Origin: Clostridiales bacterium
GTDB taxonomy: Bacteria > Bacillota > Clostridia > Lachnospirales > Lachnospiraceae
Length of the DNA: 8,625 bases
NCBI GenBank assembly: GCA_012512995.1
Contig: JAAZDA010000260.1
Location: 1-8,625, forward strand
Direction of reading: 5' to 3'
Shown: piece after piece, positions 5,911 to 8,625 of the stretch
How the letters are laid out: every line of letters starts with the position of its first letter
Position numbering within the stretch: position 1 is the stretch's first letter
Program-made: the position numbers and the translations under genes
Notes under the pieces: model-generated
What the model was told of the DNA's origin: nothing
Database searches by the model: none
The model's input: only the letters and a program-made list of their open reading frames with translations

Positions 5911-6153
5911 AAAATATCAGATGTGAAAACTTTTGGGAAGGCCCTCAGAGAACAGCGCAAGAAGCGTAATTACACGCAGGCTTATCTCGCTGAGTATACC
6001 GGGTTCAGTGTGAGTTTTATCTCCGATCTGGAGAGAGGAAAGCCTACTGCGGAACTTGGAAAAGCTCTTTATCTCGCTAACCTCCTCGGTCTTGATTGTG
6101 AGCTGAATTCACGCCAGTCTAAACCGAATGATCATGTTTCATTATGGGTGTAA
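5908..6153 (+). CDS. hipB: Antitoxin HipB (XRE-family DNA-binding protein)
   Basis: This 81-residue XRE protein is the antitoxin and repressor of the hipBA pair. The helix-turn-helix covers about residues 8-62, with TQAYLAEYTGFSVSFISDLE (23-42), RGKPT (43-47) and the scaffold helix KALYLANLLGLDCEL. The short tail ends in a Trp (W80); in E. coli HipB the C-terminal tail with its Trp contacts HipA, and a similar role here is inference. The start is set by AAAGG in the conserved leader block 5 bases before the ATG. hipA begins 3 bases after its TAA, so the two are translationally coupled. Regulation is expected through the 39-bp-period palindromes upstream. Confidence 0.92.
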   Translation: MKISDVKTFGKALREQRKKRNYTQAYLAEYTGFSVSFISDLERGKPTAELGKALYLANLLGLDCELNSRQSKPNDHVSLWV

Positions 6154-6156
6154 GAA

Positions 6157-7452
6157 ATGCAAGAACTCAGAGTTGATATTGAAATACAGGGAACCTTTGT
6201 AACCACTGGATATATCTTTGGAAACAGCGTTAATGATGCATGCTTCAAATATGATACGAGCTATGTAGAAAGACCTGCGGGCGTACCGATATCAATCAGT
6301 CTGCCCTTCCAGGATGAACCGTTTTCACCGGACAAAACTCGAAACTATTTTGAGGGACTTCTGCCGGAAGGCTTTTCAAGAAAATCTGTTGCCAAATGGA
6401 TGCATGCTGACGAGAATGATTACCTTTCGATATTATATGGCCTTGGAAAAGAGTGCCTTGGGGCGGTAAGAATTTCAGATGACAGTATTCAGGAAGACAA
6501 GCCTTCCTATGAACTTTTGTCGGAAGAGCAGGTACATGAACTGGCATGTGAAGGAGCCACAAAATCCGCACAGCTTGTTACGGAGGCACATCTGTCATTG
6601 ACTGGGGCATCAGGCAAAGTCGGACTCTACTATGATGCCGGGAATGACAGATGGTACATGCCTATGGGAACTGCACCAAGTACGCATATCCTCAAGCAAA
6701 GTCATATCAGGCTTGACAGCATTGTGAGCAACGAAAGGCTGGCACTGCTGACAGCTTCAAAACTCGGAATAGACGTTCCTGACAGTTTTATCGTGGGGGC
6801 CGGAGCCAAAAACGAAGAGGATGTTTTGTTTGCTACTCGCAGATTTGACAGGAGAATAAGTGCTGCGAATAACAGATCAATAAGCGGAATGCCATCTCCG
6901 ATCCGCCTGCATCAGGAAGATTTTGCACAGGCAATGGGAGTGCCGGCTGCTCAAAAATACGAGGAGCAACAGAGAGGCTACCTCGGTAAAATGTTCGAGC
7001 TGCTCGCACTGTATTCTGCTGACCCCATTGAAGATCAGCTGAAGCTGTGGGACATTATTATTTTTGATTATCTCGTAGGTAACACCGATGATCACATCAA
7101 GAACATTTCTCTTTTGTATGGCGAGAATATGGACAACATACGGCTGGCTCCAGCGTACGATATAGTGAGCACGGTGGTTTATAAGAACAGCACGCGCAAC
7201 ATGTCAATATACATCGGGGGAGAGCGCAGCCTCGACAGAATAAACAGGGATACATTTGCGGATGCCGCGAGAGAAACGGGTTTTAATCCCAAAATGATCC
7301 TCAATTGTTTTGACAGATTATCATCAGGATTTGAGGCGGCACTTTCTGAGGCGGCACAGGAACTTGAGACTGCCGGATTTGAAAAGGCAGTTTCCATAAG
7401 TGATACAATCCTGCAAAAAGGCGGGATCGCTGCAGTCAGGCAAAACAAGTAA
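6157..7452 (+). CDS. hipA: HipA-family serine/threonine kinase toxin
   Basis: This 431-residue protein is the normal size for HipA, a toxin kinase that in E. coli phosphorylates glutamyl-tRNA synthetase and causes dormancy. The N-terminal Couple_hipA domain spans about residues 5-107 (FEGLLPEG at 65-72). The kinase domain follows with all key parts: LSLTGASGKVGL (146-157), whose Ser147 matches the autophosphorylated Ser150 of E. coli HipA; the ATP-binding lysine in STHILK (K180); RFDR (229-232); HQEDFAQAMG (252-261); the catalytic loop DYLVGNTDDHIKN (304-316, Asp311); and the metal-binding APAYD (Asp335). Nothing suggests decay, so this should be an active kinase. The substrate cannot be read from sequence. 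It is coupled to hipB by a 3-base gap and ends in TAA. Confidence 0.95.
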   Translation: MQELRVDIEIQGTFVTTGYIFGNSVNDACFKYDTSYVERPAGVPISISLPFQDEPFSPDKTRNYFEGLLPEGFSRKSVAKWMHADENDYLSILYGLGKECLGAVRISDDSIQEDKPSYELLSEEQVHELACEGATKSAQLVTEAHLSLTGASGKVGLYYDAGNDRWYMPMGTAPSTHILKQSHIRLDSIVSNERLALLTASKLGIDVPDSFIVGAGAKNEEDVLFATRRFDRRISAANNRSISGMPSPIRLHQEDFAQAMGVPAAQKYEEQQRGYLGKMFELLALYSADPIEDQLKLWDIIIFDYLVGNTDDHIKNISLLYGENMDNIRLAPAYDIVSTVVYKNSTRNMSIYIGGERSLDRINRDTFADAARETGFNPKMILNCFDRLSSGFEAALSEAAQELETAGFEKAVSISDTILQKGGIAAVRQNK

Positions 7453-7689
7453 AACGCCAGGCTCTGGATCATAAGTAACCTGACAGACACTTGCCAATCC
7501 TGTTTTTTTGGTGTATTGTTCAAAAACGTCGGAACTTTGTTGCCGACATCGGCTACAAAAGGCAATAGCTTGTCAATATAGCGCAGCCGTCCAGCGTTGC
7601 AGATCAATCTTCCGGCATGTAATAAACGGAGATGGGCAGCAACAGGAAATGCAGTTAGCGCAGCAATAATTACAGGAGTAAATTACACA
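7453..7689. other. Intergenic region between hipA and topA
   Basis: These 237 bases hold no convincing gene. A run of seven T at 7503-7509 follows hipA, but no stem precedes it. Small inverted repeats are GTCGG/CCGAC (around 7530-7546) and GCCGA/TCGGC just after. A weak topA promoter may be TTGCAG (7597-7602) and TAATAA (7620-7625) with 17 bases between. The minus-strand frame from 7607 across 7480-7607 reads somewhat protein-like (RYIDKLLPFVADVGNKVP) and could be a remnant, but I cannot assign it. AGGAG at 7674-7678 is the topA ribosome binding site. Confidence 0.4.
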
Positions 7690-8625
7690 ATGGCAAAGAA
7701 TCTGATAATAGTGGAATCACCCGCAAAATCCAAAACAATCTAGAAGTTCCTGGGCTCTAATTACCAGGTGGTCGCCAGCCAGGGCCATGTGCGCGACCTC
7801 CCGAAAAGTCAGATGGGTATCGATATTGAGCACGATTATGAGCCCAAATACATAACGATAAGAGGCAAGGGAGAGCTTCTCTCTGCCCTTCGCAAAGAGG
7901 CCAAAAAGGCCGACAGAATATATCTCGCAACTGACCCTGACCGCGAAGGGGAAGCCATTAGCTGGCATCTGCTCGCGGCACTCGGATCATCACTGGACGG
8001 AAGAAAAGTCCAGAGGATCACTTTCAACGAGATCACAAAGAACGCCGTCCGCGAAGCAATCAAGAATCCACGCGATATTGACATGAATCTCGTGGACGCG
8101 CAGCAGGCGCGCCGCATCATGGATAGAATGGTCGGTTACCGCATCAGCCCGCTCCTCTGGGCGAAGGTCAAACGTGGTCTGTCAGCAGGCCGTGTACAGT
8201 CCGTCGCACTCAGAATGATCGGCGACAGGGAGGACGAGATCAACTCGTTCATCCCGGAAGAATACTGGACGCTCGACGCGATATTTGATGTAAAGGGCGA
8301 GAAGGCACCGATTACGGCTCACTATTACGGGACAACGGCAGACAAGGCTGCAGTTAAGATCAAGGATGAAGCAACCGCTAAGGCAGTTCAGGACGACCTC
8401 GGCAAAACAAGTTTTGCCGTGAGTGAAGTGAAGAAAAGCGAGCGCATCAAGAAGGCACCGCTCCCATTCACGACCTCGACTCTTCAGCAGGAAGCCAGCA
8501 AAACTCTCAATTTCTCAACACAGAAAACAATGCGTATCGCGCAGCAGCTTTACGAAGGCGTTGACATAAAGGGCCAGGGAACCGTCGGTCTTATCACATA
8601 TCTTCGAACAGACAGCACGCGTACA
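7690..8625 (+). CDS. topA: DNA topoisomerase I, N-terminal part, interrupted by an in-frame amber codon (3'-truncated by window edge)
   Basis: Type IA topoisomerase relaxes negatively supercoiled DNA and is normally essential. Reading from the ATG at 7690 (AGGAG 11 bases upstream), the protein opens MAKNLIIVESPAKSKTI, then TAG at codon 18 (7741-7743), then KFLGSNYQVVASQGHVRDLP and onward with no further stop through 312 codons. The Toprim acidic residues are Glu9 in IVESPAK and Asp82 and Asp84 in ATDPDREGE. AGRVQSVALRM and the active-site GLITYLRTDS (Tyr304) are intact up to the window edge. Starts after the TAG (first ATG at 7813) would lose the catalytic Glu9. In E. coli codon 18 is Asn and it varies between species, so a polar residue inserted there would be tolerated. 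Either the base is an error or mutation, or the stop is read through. Confidence 0.9.
7741..7743 (+). other. In-frame TAG at topA codon 18
   Basis: TAG lies between ATC (Ile17) and AAG (Lys19) within the otherwise intact Toprim start. One base change separates it from AAG (Lys), GAG (Glu) or CAG (Gln), all plausible at this position in the family. No frameshift is involved. Confidence 0.9.

Noticed and set aside
5802..5969. 55-codon upstream frame through the hipB leader, overlapping hipB
   Set aside because: It has no good ribosome binding site and passes through the hairpin. In leader copy A the same frame stops before the ATG, so it is not conserved as a protein.
7503..7509. Seven-T run after hipA as a Rho-independent terminator
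   Set aside because: No stem-loop directly precedes the T run.
7836..8120. 94-codon minus-strand frame
   Set aside because: It is antisense to conserved topA coding sequence and shows no independent signals.

Overview
The window looks like a chromosomal segment from a Gram-positive anaerobe of the class Clostridia, probably Lachnospiraceae or a relative. The basis is the protein families and the gene order rel, metallo-beta-lactamase-fold hydrolase, hemZ, then topA, with strong AGGAG-type ribosome binding sites. This placement rests on remembered family resemblance and synteny; no search was run.

Layout. Bases 1-1187 hold the 3' half of rel (ppGpp synthetase/hydrolase). A GloB-like hydrolase follows at 1282-1929. 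Bases 1930-3907 look like an insertion between this gene and hemZ. They hold a convergent gene for an exported protein of unknown function (minus strand, 1990-2769), a higBA toxin-antitoxin pair (2912-3523), and about 380 bases made almost entirely of consecutive stem-loops (3505-3886). hemZ, an anaerobic heme-pathway radical SAM enzyme, lies at 3908-5449. It is followed at once by the 3' stump of an alpha/beta hydrolase (5451-5642). Next come a promoter with four palindromes at an exact 39-bp period, a hairpin leader, and a hipBA toxin-antitoxin pair (5908-7452). The window ends inside topA (from 7690), whose frame is interrupted by an amber codon at codon 18.

How the parts fit. The housekeeping backbone covers the stringent response, metabolism, heme synthesis and DNA topology. 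It appears to have been interrupted on both sides of hemZ by accessory DNA, each block carrying one type II toxin-antitoxin pair. The two blocks share a 37-bp hairpin leader plus a matching ribosome-binding-site block. In one block this leader precedes hipB; in the other it precedes only a 22-codon reading frame cut off by a MITE-like structured element. A shared or duplicated toxin-antitoxin leader is therefore likely.

Most worth checking: the amber codon in topA, the 39-bp operator array of hipBA, the duplicated hairpin leader, and the roughly 200-bp multi-hairpin element with terminal inverted repeats upstream of hemZ. I found no CRISPR array, tRNA, rRNA or intact transposase.
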